Below are positions 32,285-43,294 of a stretch of DNA of 64,000 nt, piece by piece. Each line of letters opens with the position of its first letter. Position 1 is the stretch's first letter. The stretch lies in contig NC_091369.1 in NCBI RefSeq assembly GCF_038502225.1, positions 18,206,385 to 18,270,384 of the forward strand, written 5' to 3'. The stretch comes from Cherax quadricarinatus (lineage: Eukaryota; Arthropoda; Malacostraca; Decapoda; Parastacidae). Position numbers and translations under genes: made by a program. The notes below the pieces were generated by a model, which worked only from the letters and a program-made list of their open reading frames with translations, made no database searches and was not told the DNA's origin.

Positions 32285-33698
32285 TTAGAAAAATGCCTGC
32301 AACTAGTGATGATATGAGTGAATTTAAGGCCAGCAAAGGTTGGTTTGAGAGATTTAAGAAGCATAGTGGCATACATAGTGTGATAAGGCATGGTGAGGCT
32401 GCCAGTTCGGACCACAAAGCAGCTGAAAAGTATGTGCATGAATTCAAGGAGTACATAGACAGTGGAGAACTGAAACCTAAACAAGTGTTTAATTGTGACG
32501 AAACAGGCCTGTTTTGGAAGAAAATGCCAAGCAGGACCTACATTACTCAGGAGGAAAAGGCACTCCCAGGACATAAGCCTATGAAAGACAGGCTTACTCT
32601 GTTAATGTGTGCCAATGCTAGTGGCGATTGCAAAGTGAAGCCTTTATTGGTGTATCACTCTGAAACTCCCAGAGCGTTCAGGCAAAAGAATATCCTCAGG
32701 GCTAATTTGTGTGTCCTCTGGAGGGCACACAGTAAGGCATGGGTCACTAGGGACTTTTTCTATGACTGGTTACACCATGCATTTGCTCCCACTGTGAAAA
32801 ATTACCTAATTGAAAATAAATTAGACCTTAAGTGCCTCCTGGTATTAGACAATGCCCCTGGTCATCCTACAGACTTGGCAGAGCGACTTTGTGGGGACAT
32901 GAGCTTCATTAAAGTCAAGTTTTTGCCTCCTAATACCACTCCTCTCCTGCAGCCCAAGGACCAGCAGGTCATTGCAAACTTCAAAAAACTGTGCACAAAA
33001 GCTGTTTGAAAGGTGTTTTGTAGTGACCTCAGAAACTCAATTGACTCTAAGAGAGTTTTGGAGAGATCACTTTAATATCCTCAACTATGTAAACCTTATA
33101 GGTAAGGACCTTGAACTCTGCTTGGATGAAACTGTGGCCAGAATGTGTAGACAAAAGGGATTTTGAAGGATTTGAGGCTAACCCTGAGAAGCGTATGCCA
33201 GTTGAGGAATCAACTGTGGCATTGGGGAAGTCCTTGGGGTTGGAGGTTAGTGGGGAGGATGTGGAAGAGTTGGTGGAGGAGGACAATGAAGAACTAACCA
33301 CTGATTAGCTGCAAGAACATCTTCAACAGCAAGAGGCCAGACCTGAGGAAACTGCTTCGGAGGAGGGGAGAGAGAAATTGAAGAAGTTGCCTACTTCAAA
33401 GATTAAGGAAATATGTGCAATGTGGCTTAAAGTGCAAACCTTTATGGATGAAAATCACCTTCAGACAGCTATTGCAAGCCGTGCTGGTGACTATTACACT
33501 GACAATGTTGTGAAACACTTTAGGAAAGTCATAAAGGAACAAGAGGTACAGACCTCTATGGACAGATATGTTGTGCGACAGAAGTCCAGTGACTCTGAAG
33601 CTGGTCCTAGCGGCATTAAAAGAAGAAGGGAAGTAACCCCGGAAAAGGACTTGACACCTCAAGTCCTAATGGAAGGGGATTCCCCTTCTAAACACTAA
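32285..33698 (+). pseudogene. Tigger T2 transposase, catalytic part
   Basis: Coding resumes with IRKMPATSDDMSEFKASKGW, the CENP-B-type second HTH (GWFERFKKHSGIHSVIRHGE) and a DDE_1 domain: FNCDETGLFWKK (Asp 32497), CLLVLDNAPGHP (Asp 32848) and TPLLQPKDQQV (Asp 32959). A 2-bp loss near 33000 shifts the frame, and a deletion near 33105 and a stop at 33306 follow. The acidic C-terminal tail ends EGDSPSKH at 33698. The protein resembles TIGD1/jerky-type transposases. Confidence 0.92.
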
Positions 33699-33976
33699 GA
33701 CCATCAACACTCTCCCCTCCTCCCATCCCATCAGTCATCACCAGATCTTCAATGAAGGTAAGTGTCATGTAACTGTGCATGTCTTCTTCAGTTTGTGTGT
33801 ATTAAACTTAATATTTCATGTGGTAAAAGTTTTTTTTTTTCATACTTTTGGGTGTTTTGAATGGATTAATTTGATTTCCATTATTTCTTATGGGGAAAAT
33901 TCATTCGCCTAGCGATAATTTCGCCTAACATTGAGCTCTCAGGAACGGATTAACAGCGTTATGCGAGGGTCCACTG

Positions 33977-34084
33977 TATATACAATACAATACAATTTTT
34001 ATTTCTTTGCAAGTTTACATTGAGATTCTTTAGTTACAATGAGTTGCAGGCAGAGAGAGCCACTATCATGCCATGGCTAATATG
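33977..34084 (-). repeat. short repeat fragment with (TTGTA)n tail
   Basis: Read on the minus strand it ends AATAAAAATTGTATTGTATTGTATA, like a retroposon 3' end with a poly(A) signal. The family is not recognised. Confidence 0.4.
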
Positions 34085-34145
34085 CAACATTTTTTAATGT
34101 ATTTTGTTGTAAACAAGTTTTGTAAACAATATAATGATGAAAATA

Positions 34146-35302
34146 CAGTGGACCCCCGAGTTTTGTGATTAATCCATTCCAGAGAGCCTGCCAAAAGTCG
34201 AAATTGCCGAATGGCAAAACCATTTTCCCCATAAGAAATAATGGAAATAAAATTAATCCGTTCCAGACACCCAAAAAATTAAAATAAAATATTTTTTTTC
34301 AAATTAAATGAAGATTTACATACTGAAAACAATGAGAAATCAAGTACATGCATATAAAAAACAATAATAACATTACACTTACCTTTACTGAAGACTTCTG
34401 GGTGAATGGAAGACGGGAGGAGGGGATAGGAGGAAGGTGTACACTATTGCTTGGAAGGAGAATCTCCTTCCATTAGGACTTCAAGTACGAAGTCCTTATC
34501 TGGGGTTATTTCCCTTCTTTGTTTTTTAAAGACACTGGCACTGGGAACAACTTGAGAGTCACTGGAACCCTGTCGCACAAAATATCTGTCCAGAAAGATC
34601 TGTTTCTGGTGTTTCTTTAAGATTTGTCTGAAGTGGGACACAACACTGTCATTGTACATGTTGCCAATATGGCCTGCAACAGCTTTGTTAGGGTGAAGTT
34701 CATCCATAAATGTTTGCACTTCAGTCCACTTTGCACAAATGTCCTTAATCTGTTTTTCGGTAATCCACACCAACAATAACCTCTCCACTTCTTTGAGGAT
34801 TTGTGACCTCCTTTTTGTCAGCATATCTACCCCTTTTGCAACAACAGCACACTTTATTTCCTTTCCTTTCGCCACGATCGAAGTGATGGTTGAATGGGGT
34901 TTGCCCTACATCCTGGCAAGCTCTGTAACACGCACTCCACTCTCATATATTTCAATGATTTCCTTCTTGAATTCGATCCGGTTCCTCACTTTCTTTACCA
35001 AAGGGCTTGCACTAGCTTTCCTTGGGCCCATGGTGACTTATTTAGCAGTTGCAATCCTAAAAAACAATGGATTATTACGTATGAACCCGCGGGGTGATGG
35101 TCATGTGTTGGTAAACAATGGCACACTGAGCATGAATGGTGTGGGAGACTGGCTTTGTGTACGCAGTGACGGGTGGGTGGGTACCGGACGGTTGCCGAAT
35201 CACGAGTCTAATCACGAAACGCGAAGCCAAATTTTGCTGAAAAAACTTGCCGAAAGTCAGATTTCACGAAAGTCGATGCTGCCGAAACTCGAGGGTCCAC
35301 TG
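34146..35302 (-). mobile_element. Tigger T3, internally deleted
   Basis: The ends CAGTGGACCCCCGAG and CTCGAGGGTCCACTG are flanked by TA. It inserted into PB-a. A minus-strand gene lacks the catalytic domain. Confidence 0.92.
34444..35031 (-). pseudogene. DDE-less Tigger transposase derivative in T3
   Basis: Read from ATG 35031 down to 34444 the frame is open for about 196 codons apart from one TAG within the first HTH (LARM-stop-GKPHSTI). It encodes the N-terminal HTH and then jumps in frame from VWITEKQI to KDICAKWTEVQTF, losing the second HTH and all catalytic Asp, and ends EGDSPSKQ. Compare T4, where an independent deletion has a similar outcome. Confidence 0.88.
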
Positions 35303-35671
35303 TATTAGTGTGGTTATTGTGTTGAATACAACAAGTGTATATATATACATTATGCATTATATTGGTCTCACAGGCCACAAACATTATTGGAAAGCAAAAA
35401 TATAAGAAAAGAAAAAAGTAACATAAAAGTAAAATAAAAATAATCGTGACTTTAACCCTTTGACTGTTTCCGACGTATAAATACGTCTTACGAGCCAATG
35501 TTTCTGACGTATTTATACGCATAAATTCTAGCAGCTTCAAATCAAGCAGGAGAAAGCTGGTAGGCCCACATGTGAGAGAATGGGTCTCCATGGTCAGTGT
35601 GCACCATATAAAAAAAATCGGGGAGCCAGTGGTGCATTGTGGGAATGCCATTTCAGTTGTCCTTTTTCAGC

Positions 35672-35810
35672 ATGTCTAGCGGTAAGAAATATGTGATTCC
35701 CTAGCAAATCTGGGACTCTTCTCTTCCCAAGTGATGCTCTAGCACAGATGGAAGTGTCAGTGAAGATCAATTTCATGATTTGGAGGAGTTTGAGACCAAA
35801 AGCAATGGAG
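35672..35810 (+). pseudogene. piggyBac transposase N-terminal relic in PB-b
   Basis: ATG 35672 aligns with the start at 29512 (MSSGKKYVIP then a stop, and SSTDGSVSEDQFHDLEEFE matching SDTDGSGNEDEFYGFDQLV). It runs into GGA repeats. Confidence 0.7.
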
Positions 35811-35924
35811 GAGGAGGAGGGGAAGGAGGGGAGGAAGAGGAGGAGGAGGGAAGGAAGAGGAGGAGGAGGGAAGGAAGAGGAGGAGGAGGAGAAGGAGAAG
35901 AGGAGGAGGAGGAAGAAGAAGATG

Positions 35925-36310
35925 TAATAATATTGTTCCCTTGAAGCAAGAAAAAAAAAAGTCCACCCCATGACAGTGACAAGATAAGGGGAGATAACAT
36001 CTGATAAGAGCTGACTTTGATGAGCGTAAAGGAGGGTAATATTACATGACCATCTCCCTCCCTTTGTTTTTGCTGGTACACAAACATTTCTGTCTGTCTA
36101 TTTGTCTGTCTGTCAAGCTCCCTGTCTGTCCATCTAGCTCTCTGTCTCAGAGAGAGCCACAAGACTGTGTCATCACGTTTACTCACATCTTCAAGCAGAG
36201 TATAGCACTTTGTCTGGATTTCTTGGGTTATCCTAGGTAATTTACACTATGTATACTTGTATTTATGTGTACCTGTGAGACAGAGATAGGCAGACAGATA
36301 GAAAGAGAGA
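35925..36310 (+). repeat. dispersed repeat 'G', copy 1
   Basis: It contains CCCTTGAAGCAAGAAAAAA, a CAGTGACAAGATAAGGGGAG stretch, TCTG repeats and GTATAGCACTTTGTCTGG to GTGTACCTGTGAGACAG. The same sequence is inverted at about 41990-42385, and its last part recurs at 44646-44745. It is flanked by GGA-type repeats. The family is not recognised. Confidence 0.7.
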
Positions 36311-36486
36311 CAGATTGAAAGATATAGAATGAGGGAGAAAGATAATTAGATAGAATGGAGGAGGGGAAGCAGCGTCCGACCCCATTGTTTTGACAGGAGG
36401 TAGGGGGTGTGAGTAATGAGACAATATGTCACTTTGACAGCTGCCGACTTCTGACTCAAAACAATTATAAGCCACACACTCGCACA

Positions 36487-37700
36487 CAAGACAAGGAGGA
36501 GGAGGAGAAGGAGGAGAAGGAGAAGGAGGAGAAGGAGGAGGAGAAGGAGGAGAAGTAGAAGTAGAAGTAGAAGGAGAAGGAGAAGGAGGAGGAGAAGGAG
36601 GAGGAGGAGGAAGAGGAAGAGGAAGAGGAGGAGGAGGAGGAGGAGGAGGAGGAGGAGGAGAAGGAGGAGGAGGAGGAGGAGGAGGAGGAGGAGGAGGAGG
36701 AGGAGGAGAAGGAGGAGGAGAAGGAGGAGGAGGAGAAGGAGGAGGAGAAGGAGGAGGAGAAGGAGGAGGAGGAGAAGGAGGAGGAGAAGGAGGAGGAGGA
36801 GGAGGAGGAGGAGGAGGAGGAGAAGGAGGAGGAGGAGAAGGAGGAGGAGAAGGAGAAGGAGGAGGAGGAGGAGGAGGAGGAGAAGGAGGAGGAGGAGAAG
36901 GAGGAGGAGAAGGAGGAGGAGGAGGAGAAGGAGGAGGAGAAGGAGGAGGAGGAGGAGGAGAAGGAGGAGGAGAAGGAGGAGGAGAAGGAGGAGGAGGAGG
37001 AGAAGGAGGAGGAGGAGGAGGAAAAGGAGGAGGAGGAGAAGGAGGAGGAGGAGAAGGAGGAGGAGGAGGAGGAGGAGGAGGAGGAGGAGGAGGAGGAGGA
37101 GGAGGAGGAGGAGGAGGAGGAGGAGGAGAAGGAGCAGGAGGAGAAGGAGGAGGAGGAGGAGGAGGAGAAGGAGGAGGAGGAGAAGGAGGAGGAGGAGGAG
37201 AAGGAGGAGGAGGAGGAGGAGGAGGAGGAGGAGGAGAAGGAGGAGGAGGAGAAGGAGGAGGAGGAGGAGAAGGAGGAGGAGGAGAAGGAGGAGGAGGAGG
37301 AGAAGGAGGAGGAGGAGAAGGAGGAGGACGAGAAGGAGGAGGAGAAGAAGGAGGAGGAGAAGAAGGAGGAGGAGAAGAAGGAGAAGAAGGAGGAGGAGGA
37401 GGAAGGAGGAGGAGGAAGGAGGAGGAGGAGGAAGGAGGAGGAGGAGGAGGACGGAGGAGGAGGAGGAAGGAGGAGGAGGAGGCAGGAGGAGGAGGAGGAG
37501 GAGGAGGAGGAAGGAGGAGGAGGAAGGAGGAAGGAGGAAGGAGGAGAGGAAGGAGGAGGAAGGAGGAAGGAGGAGGAGGAGGAAGGAGGAGGAGGAGGAA
37601 GGAGGAAGGAGGAGGAGGAGGAGGAAGGAGGAAGGAGGAAGGAGGGAGGATGAGGATGAGGATGAGGATGAGGATGAGGATGAGGATGAGGATGATGATG
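36487..37700. repeat. 1.2-kb purine tract (GGA/GAA)n with GATGAG tail
   Basis: The plus strand is almost entirely A and G from 36487 to 37650, built of GGA and GAA triplets, then about nine GATGAG/GAT units. Pyrimidines are very few (for example a GAAGTA cluster near 36555). The minus-strand frames read poly-Pro/Ser, Leu or Ser and are not genes. Confidence 0.97.
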
Positions 37701-38344
37701 ATGATGTTTGTTTGTTTGTTTTTGTAAACAAGTTTTGTAAACAATATATTGATAATTATGTTTGTGTGCTTATTGTGTTGTATACAACGAGTGTATATAT
37801 ATACATTGCACCTTACTTTGGTCTCATAGGCCACATAAGTTATGTGAAAAAATAAAATAGTGAAAAAAACAAAAAACCTTCAAATACAAGTAAACTAAAG
37901 TTTACCGGGTGAGCAGCAGTCGCCGCTGTTGCCATACGCAGCTCATTTTCTGCAAACTTCACGGCTCTATATCTCGGTAAGTACCGATGGCAAAAATTTT
38001 TTTTTTGGACTAAAACACTCAGAAAAATAATCTTAACATTTTCATAAGAAAAAATAATTTTTTTTTTTTTGAATATTTGGCGACATAGAATGACAGTTTC
38101 AGAGAGGGGCCTGAAACAGTCAAAGGGTTAAGGAAGTTGCCGATGTTGCCGCCACCCGGTCATTCAGGGTTAGTTTCATGCCTCTATATCTTGGTAAGTA
38201 CTGATCTAAATTTTTTTGCTTTTGTTTTATTACCTCTAGAAAAATATTATCATTAATTCTATAAGTTTTTTTTTTTTTTTTTTTTTTACAAAAATTCTTG
38301 GACCCTGGCTGTCACTCTGAGATTTGGCTTCTGAACCCTCAAGG

Positions 38345-38486
38345 GTTAACAGCACGATTTCCAGCAGCTGCTTCCTGGTAATCCCTTCGGGGTGCTGTCT
38401 CAAGTGTGCACAGGGGTTGTTGATTAACAAGCAAGTTATTCATACAATTTGTCAAAAAGGAGCGTATATCCAGCATTTCACTATCT
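38345..38486 (-). other. open minus-strand stretch cut by PB-a at TTAA
   Basis: A frame reads LRQHPEGITRKQLLEIVLL up to the TTAA of the piggyBac, and another is also open. It might be an interrupted host or repeat exon, but nothing confirms it. Confidence 0.2.
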
Positions 38487-38618
38487 GAAATGCGTAGTGG
38501 TACTCACTTGGTTTTGGGTGAATCGCCCGCACTTCACAAGATTTATTGGTAACTCAGTCAAGTCTCACCTCTACCTATCATCTGCAGCTAACGTAAGAAG
38601 ACGTGGGTGTGACTGAAC

Positions 38619-38858
38619 TTACCTGAGTATTGTAACTGACCCAATTTCCCATAGACTGTGGTAGGGGAAGTATATCCCAGTATTGATGTCTTGAGTAGGT
38701 TGCTGCTGATGCGTAGTTATGTCCTCACTCGTTGATGGGGAGTCACTTTGGTCATTCATTACGTGATAAGGTGATATCTTGTCCCTTTGTTCATAACACC
38801 TGAGTGCATACCGCAACACAAGCTTTTGCACTTTGTCGGGATTGTACAGTGGATTATA
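38619..38858 (-). CDS. candidate coding exon, unknown protein
   Basis: A minus-strand frame of about 80 codons (YNPLYNPDKVQKLVLRYALR ... YFPYHSLWEIGSVTIL) ends exactly at CTCAG|GTAAGT, a perfect 5' splice donor. It does not match any transposon family in the window and is not simple sequence. The upstream limit is unclear: an in-frame stop lies just before it, with no strong acceptor or ATG. It could be chance. Confidence 0.25.
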   Translation of the reverse strand, partial: YNPLYNPDKVQKLVLRYALRCYEQRDKISPYHVMNDQSDSPSTSEDITTHQQQPTQDINTGIYFPYHSLWEIGSVTILR

Positions 38859-38861
38859 CAC

Positions 38862-39310
38862 TCGTGTTACTTTTTAACACTAGTGTTCCTAGTGAAGACT
38901 GACAGTATTTCAGAGTTTACCACACAAAGTTATTATTTTCTTTGTTCTCAGCAGGAAATAAGTGACGTGTTCACACACTGATGTTTGAATTCAACCCAGC
39001 TTGTAGCCCTGACCAACGCCCACCAGTTCATCGTCAACACAAAAGAAATGCAGAGTTCAGCTTTATATACCTTCCTGGCTACACTTTGCAACAAGGAATA
39101 ACACAAGAAGGTTGTTTCCTTGTTGTTTAGCTGTATACTAGAAGTCATAATGTCCCAGACTTGTAGACCAAGTGGGGCACAGGTTTTCTTTCAATTTTCC
39201 TGCATGGGGAAAAAAGAGTAATTCCTCTCATTTAACCCTCATTGTGTAGTTGATCAGAAATTCTAGCATGGAGATGCCTGATACTCATGTGGTCCTAATA
39301 AAGCTGTTTG
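38862..39310. other. unassigned sequence
   Basis: No recognisable gene or repeat; small minus-strand frames only. Confidence 0.5.
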
Positions 39311-39525
39311 TGGGGAAGGAAGAGTCCACTAGGCCCTTCTAGGAAGGCTAAGTCCCTCAGAAGGCTGAAGGGGGGCTGAAAGATACCCCCCCCCCTTTTA
39401 CTGGAGAATTTTCTCCACAAAAGTTGTTGCGCAAGGAAGGAAGAGTCCACTAGCCCTTGTGAGGGCCAAGTCTCTCAGAGGGCTGAGAGATACCCCCATT
39501 TACTAGAGAATTTTCTACACGGATT
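39311..39525 (+). repeat. tandem duplication of about 105 bp
   Basis: GGAAGGAAGAGTCCACTAG-CCCTT...GAGATACCCCC...ACTAGAGAATTTTCTACAC-type sequence occurs twice (39311-39420 and 39430-39525), with a long C run in the first copy. Confidence 0.85.
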
Positions 39526-39712
39526 GGTATAACTCACAGAAAAACACTGTAGACTGCAATCAGAGATCCCGTTCTACACACTTTTGGGTAAGAGAGCTAA
39601 TATTTGCATGGAGGACTGATGAGGTCATATTAGATTTGCTGATGAATGTTAAGTTTTTTAACCAAAAAAAGCTTAACCAGGCACATAATGAAACCAATAA
39701 GGTTGGGCCTAC

Positions 39713-39826
39713 TTAACCCTTCCACTGTCGGTGCCATATAGATGCGGTATGAGCCAGTGCTGGTGACGTACTAATACGCCAAAATTCTAGCAGCTTCAAA
39801 TCTAGCAGGAGAAAGCTAGTGCCTTC
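39713..39826 (+). mobile_element. truncated piggyBac left end
   Basis: TTAACCCTTCCACTGTCGG opens a typical left end with GTACTAATAC (39768) and AAAATTCTAGCAGCTTCAAA. The first palindrome is degraded. It stops after about 114 bp. Confidence 0.78.
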
Positions 39827-40217
39827 TTTGTAGAGCAAGAAATTATGATACTAAAAGAGCTAAACCTATAAGGTTTGTACAGGTCCTAATAAATAGGATG
39901 TAATAGGCTTGACCTGATAAGAGGGAAACACCAATTACTTGAATCAAGAACCCTTCATAAACACCAGGGCACTTCCACTGAATGATAAATAAACAATTAC
40001 CAAAATTATGCTTTATTGAAATAAGTTCTTTCAAACAAAAAATTACATACCCATTTAACAAATACAAAAATTATACACTCTCTAATAATCACAAGTTTCA
40101 GTCAAAATAGTTCAGCAAATATTGTGTTTTCAAGATTTATAAACATCAATACTAAATTATTATTATTCTTATAATAAAACATAAGCTTAATCTGTTTGAA
40201 TCACAGAATACAACAAA

Positions 40218-40252
<35 letters not shown>

Positions 40253-41239
40253 AATATTAACAATGCTGTTAACTGTTATTCTTGGTAATATGTGTTAGTT
40301 ATTTCTTGTGATCATACAGAAGGGAAGATGAGAGGTAGGTGGTGAAGATGGTAAAGAAGGAAAGAAAAAAGTGAGATAGCTGTGGGTTCATGCGATGGTC
40401 TACAGCAACGCAAAGAATGAACAAGGGGTCATGAAGTGCCTACTGAATAGGAGGTAACAATTATATTCATGGGAAAGCATTAAACCTATATGAATTATTC
40501 AACACCTGGGAATGAGAGGTAATTTTGATTTAAGGGGAAAGCAGATCCAATTACAAGACACTCAGTGGGGCCCCAACTTATGATGCTTCACAACGGGCAG
40601 CCCCAGAATTTCTGTACTGGGAAACTTCAGGGATGACAAACTGGAATGTTGAGAAAAGGTTTGGAGATTTGTTCTGAAGCAGCAGTATTATTACTATTTT
40701 AATTTGGCAAGATTTAGGTGGGTTAATGGAATCTTGGGTTTTGAAGCCTTCCCAGGCTCCCCTTAGCACTGCTGCTGCCCCATACTTAGGCCACTGGCAT
40801 ATTAGAATGAACAAATTTCTTATAAACAAAGATCTGCATATATGACTATTGCAAATATTAAAACAGATTTTAAATACATATTTTTTTCACAAAGTTTATT
40901 ATTGTGTTTTATTTTATGCATGTATTGTCTAGAGAGCTCACACCACACTCAAACTATCATACCATTGCCTTCCAATACCCTTCCACCCCTATCCTGCCTT
41001 TCTCTTTCCTCATCCCACCCCATCTTTCTCTCTCTATCTCTGAGACAGTTCAGCTGCTGCTTGCACCAACACATCTGTAATGTACTGCATTAGAGCTCTT
41101 TTCTACTTATTATAATTTGTTTAATACTATATGAAAGAGAAAATGTAAAATATTGGATAAATATGCTTTCTTATAACATGAAATTAGATACAGAATATTA
41201 TGGACTGGATATGTCATGGGTGTCTATACAAATAAGTTT
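39827..41239. other. AT-rich unassigned sequence
   Basis: No gene is recognised. It contains a 29-bp poly-A (40220-40248), possibly the tail of an old retroposon, and scattered frames under 85 codons without known motifs. Confidence 0.5.
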
Positions 41240-41427
41240 CCATTTCATTAGTCCTTTATATTCATTTCTAATTTTCTGTATGTAAAACTATAGTTATTCT
41301 CTATAAAATGTATTTGTTGTTAATACTTTAGGGTGTCTGGAACAGATTAATTGGATTTACATTATTTATGGGAAATACTGCTTCAGTTTTCGTTGAATTC
41401 AGTTTTCGTCAGACTTTCTGGAAAGAA
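41240..41427 (-). mobile_element. T1-family Tigger end, inverted and truncated
   Basis: It is the reverse complement of 25110-25320 (TTCTGTATGTAAAACTATAG, TTATTTATGGGAAATA, GACTTTCTGGA). The terminal CAGTGG is gone, because a piggyBac-type end starts at 41428. Confidence 0.75.
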
Positions 41428-41631
41428 TTAATCCGTAAACGGTCCAAACGTATATATACGTTTTTACCGCCGGTGCCCCAAACGTATATATACGTTTTAT
41501 TTTTCCTGCTTTCAAATTTGGCACGATTGGCCCGAGATGCCTTGTCAGCATAGAATGGGTTCTAACACTCGGTGTGCACGGTATTAAAAAAATCTGGGAC
41601 CACTTAGTGCCTTGTGGGAGCACCAGTTCAA

Positions 41632-41790
41632 ATGAGCGCCAGCTAGAGCAAACACCTGGGATTCACTGATGTCGTGTAGTATTAACACTCCCATTTTAAG
41701 AGGAAAGTGATTTTGACCCCAAGTTTAGTGGCTTTGAGGTGGATGTGCCCACAAGTGGTCGAGGAAATATAAAAAAAAACTCGATAATAA
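41632..41790 (+). pseudogene. piggyBac transposase N-terminal relic in PB-d
   Basis: It is positioned like the starts in the other piggyBac copies, with several early stops and no catalytic region. Confidence 0.5.
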
Positions 41791-41904
41791 CCCATGTGCA
41801 ATATTTGTGCAACACCCTTTCAGAATGTCTTATAACATATGCCCTAAGTAAAGAGAAACAATTCTGGTTGGCTAGCTGGCTGGCCAGCTGTTGGCGGCCT
41901 GGCT

Positions 41905-42400
41905 CTATCTCCATTTGTCTGTCTGTATCTATGTCTATCTGTCTCTATCGCTATCTGTCTCTTTGTCTATCTTTATGTCTGTCTCTGTATATCTCTTTCT
42001 ATCTGTCTGTCTATCTCTGTCTCACAGGTACACAAATACAAGTATACATAGTGTAAATTACCTAGGATAACCCAAAATATCCAAACAAAGTGCTATACTC
42101 TGCTTGAAGATGCAAGTAAACGTGATGACTCAGTCTTGTGGCTCTCTGAGACAGAGCTAGATGGATAGACAGACATGTTTGTGTACCAGCAAAAACAAAG
42201 CAGGCCCTAATCTTTTCTTACCAAGTCTTATCACTGCACCCTTGTGAATGCTCATCAAACGTCAACTCTTATCAAATGTTATCTCATCTTATCACGTCAC
42301 TGTCAGGGGTGGACTTTGTTTTTCATGCTTCAAGGGAGCTTATTATTTTATTATTACGTATTCTTCTTCTTCTTCTTCTCCTCCTCCTCATTATTATATA
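41905..42400 (-). repeat. dispersed repeat 'G', copy 2 (inverted) with TCTG and TTC runs
   Basis: The reverse complement matches copy 1 from the GAAGAAG run through CCCTTGAAGC, GACAGTGACGTGATAAG, GTTTTTGCTGGTACACAAAC and TATAGCACTTTG to CCTGTGAGACAG. It adds a TCTGTC-rich stretch (41910-42022). Confidence 0.72.
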
Positions 42401-43294
42401 CTTCCACATATCCAAAACATTGCTGGGACCTATAAATACTTTGTATATATTCAAAGACAACAGTAAATGACCAAGGCAGGTGTAAATGTCCACCTGTCAA
42501 TGTGTTTGTGACAATGTGAGTACAATTTCAGTACCTAGTACTAGTGCCAGAACAAAGATTAATTATGAAATGACAAGAACTACTATAAATTGTAATTATC
42601 AGAACATAAAAATTATACAAAATAATATGAAAAATGGAAAAAAAAAGATATATCAGAAACACTTCTGCAAGCGGCAGCACTCCATGCTGCCGCCAGGTGA
42701 TCTCCAAGTGCCAACTTTGCGGCCTCATATCTCGGTAAGTACTGACCCTAAATTTTTTTTTATCCTATAACACTTATAAAAATGTGCTCTTTTTCTCAAT
42801 AAAAAAAATTATTTTTTTATTTTTCAAAATATTCGGGGCACTGGGATAGTGAACGTATATACACCTACCATCAGACTTACGACCTGCTCGACTTCCAACC
42901 GTGCATCTAGCAGCTGGACTGGGCCGGCTGATGCACACCGCTGTACAATATTTGACAATACTTGCGGCAGCAATGCGTCATGCAGGCAGCATCAGTTTGA
43001 GTAACCCTGTCCTATCAGCAGCATCATGCTGTATACTGTATGATGCTGTATGTTTACTGCTCCAAACTTCAGAACACCCGTGACTTAACCTGATTCCTCC
43101 TTTTTTCTTCTCCCTCTTCCCCTTTCCTCTTTCCCTTTTTCTCCTCTGGGTTGTCTTTCTTCTATCTCGTGTTTCTGTTCCTTCACTATTTATTTCATCA
43201 CTTCCCCTTCTTCCCCACCTCTGTGTACTTGCTCTCCCTCTGTGAGCACCTAGCTCCCTTGCAGTGCTCCCCTTTCTTTGTATTTGACTGGCTT

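Larger units (their letters stand above)
27597..33976 (+). mobile_element. Tigger transposon T2 with two nested piggyBac elements
   Basis: The ends are CAGTGGACCCTTGCCTAACG and GCGAGGGTCCACTG with TA duplicates. It closely resembles T6 (50849-53184). Removing the piggyBac MITE (27795-28875) and the piggyBac (29292-32284) leaves about 2.3 kb, the size of T6. Its left TA coincides with the right TA of T1, so one inserted exactly beside the other. Confidence 0.92.
35452..38131 (+). mobile_element. piggyBac PB-b with purine-repeat interior
   Basis: TTAA-flanked CCCTTTGACTGTTTCC and GAAACAGTCAAAGGG. Palindromes GTATAAATAC (35475) and GTATTTATAC (35509) lie in the left end, and the right end holds CTCGGTAAGTACCG. 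A transposase N-terminal relic is followed by GGA repeats, dispersed repeat G and a 1.2-kb purine tract, then the piggyBac 3' UTR (37733 on). The catalytic region is absent. Confidence 0.92.
34085..38349 (+). mobile_element. piggyBac remnant PB-a (3' half), holding T3 and PB-b
   Basis: After removing T3 (34146-35302) and PB-b (35452-38131), the pieces 34085-34145, 35303-35451 and 38132-38349 join into one piggyBac 3' region. It resembles 31880-32284: a TTATTGTGTTGAATACAAC stretch, a GGCCACAAACATTATTGG stretch, GGTAAGTACTGATC, oligo-T, and the end CCCTCAAGGGTTAA. The left end and transposase are missing. Confidence 0.82.

Noticed and set aside
36263..37834. Minus-strand frames of 523 and 461 codons (Pro-rich and Leu-rich)
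   Set aside because: They are translations of a GGA/GAA triplet array; all three minus frames are open for the same reason.
39311..39525. LTR pair
   Set aside because: Two adjacent copies of about 105 bp with no internal region, primer-binding site or gag/pol; a simple tandem duplication.
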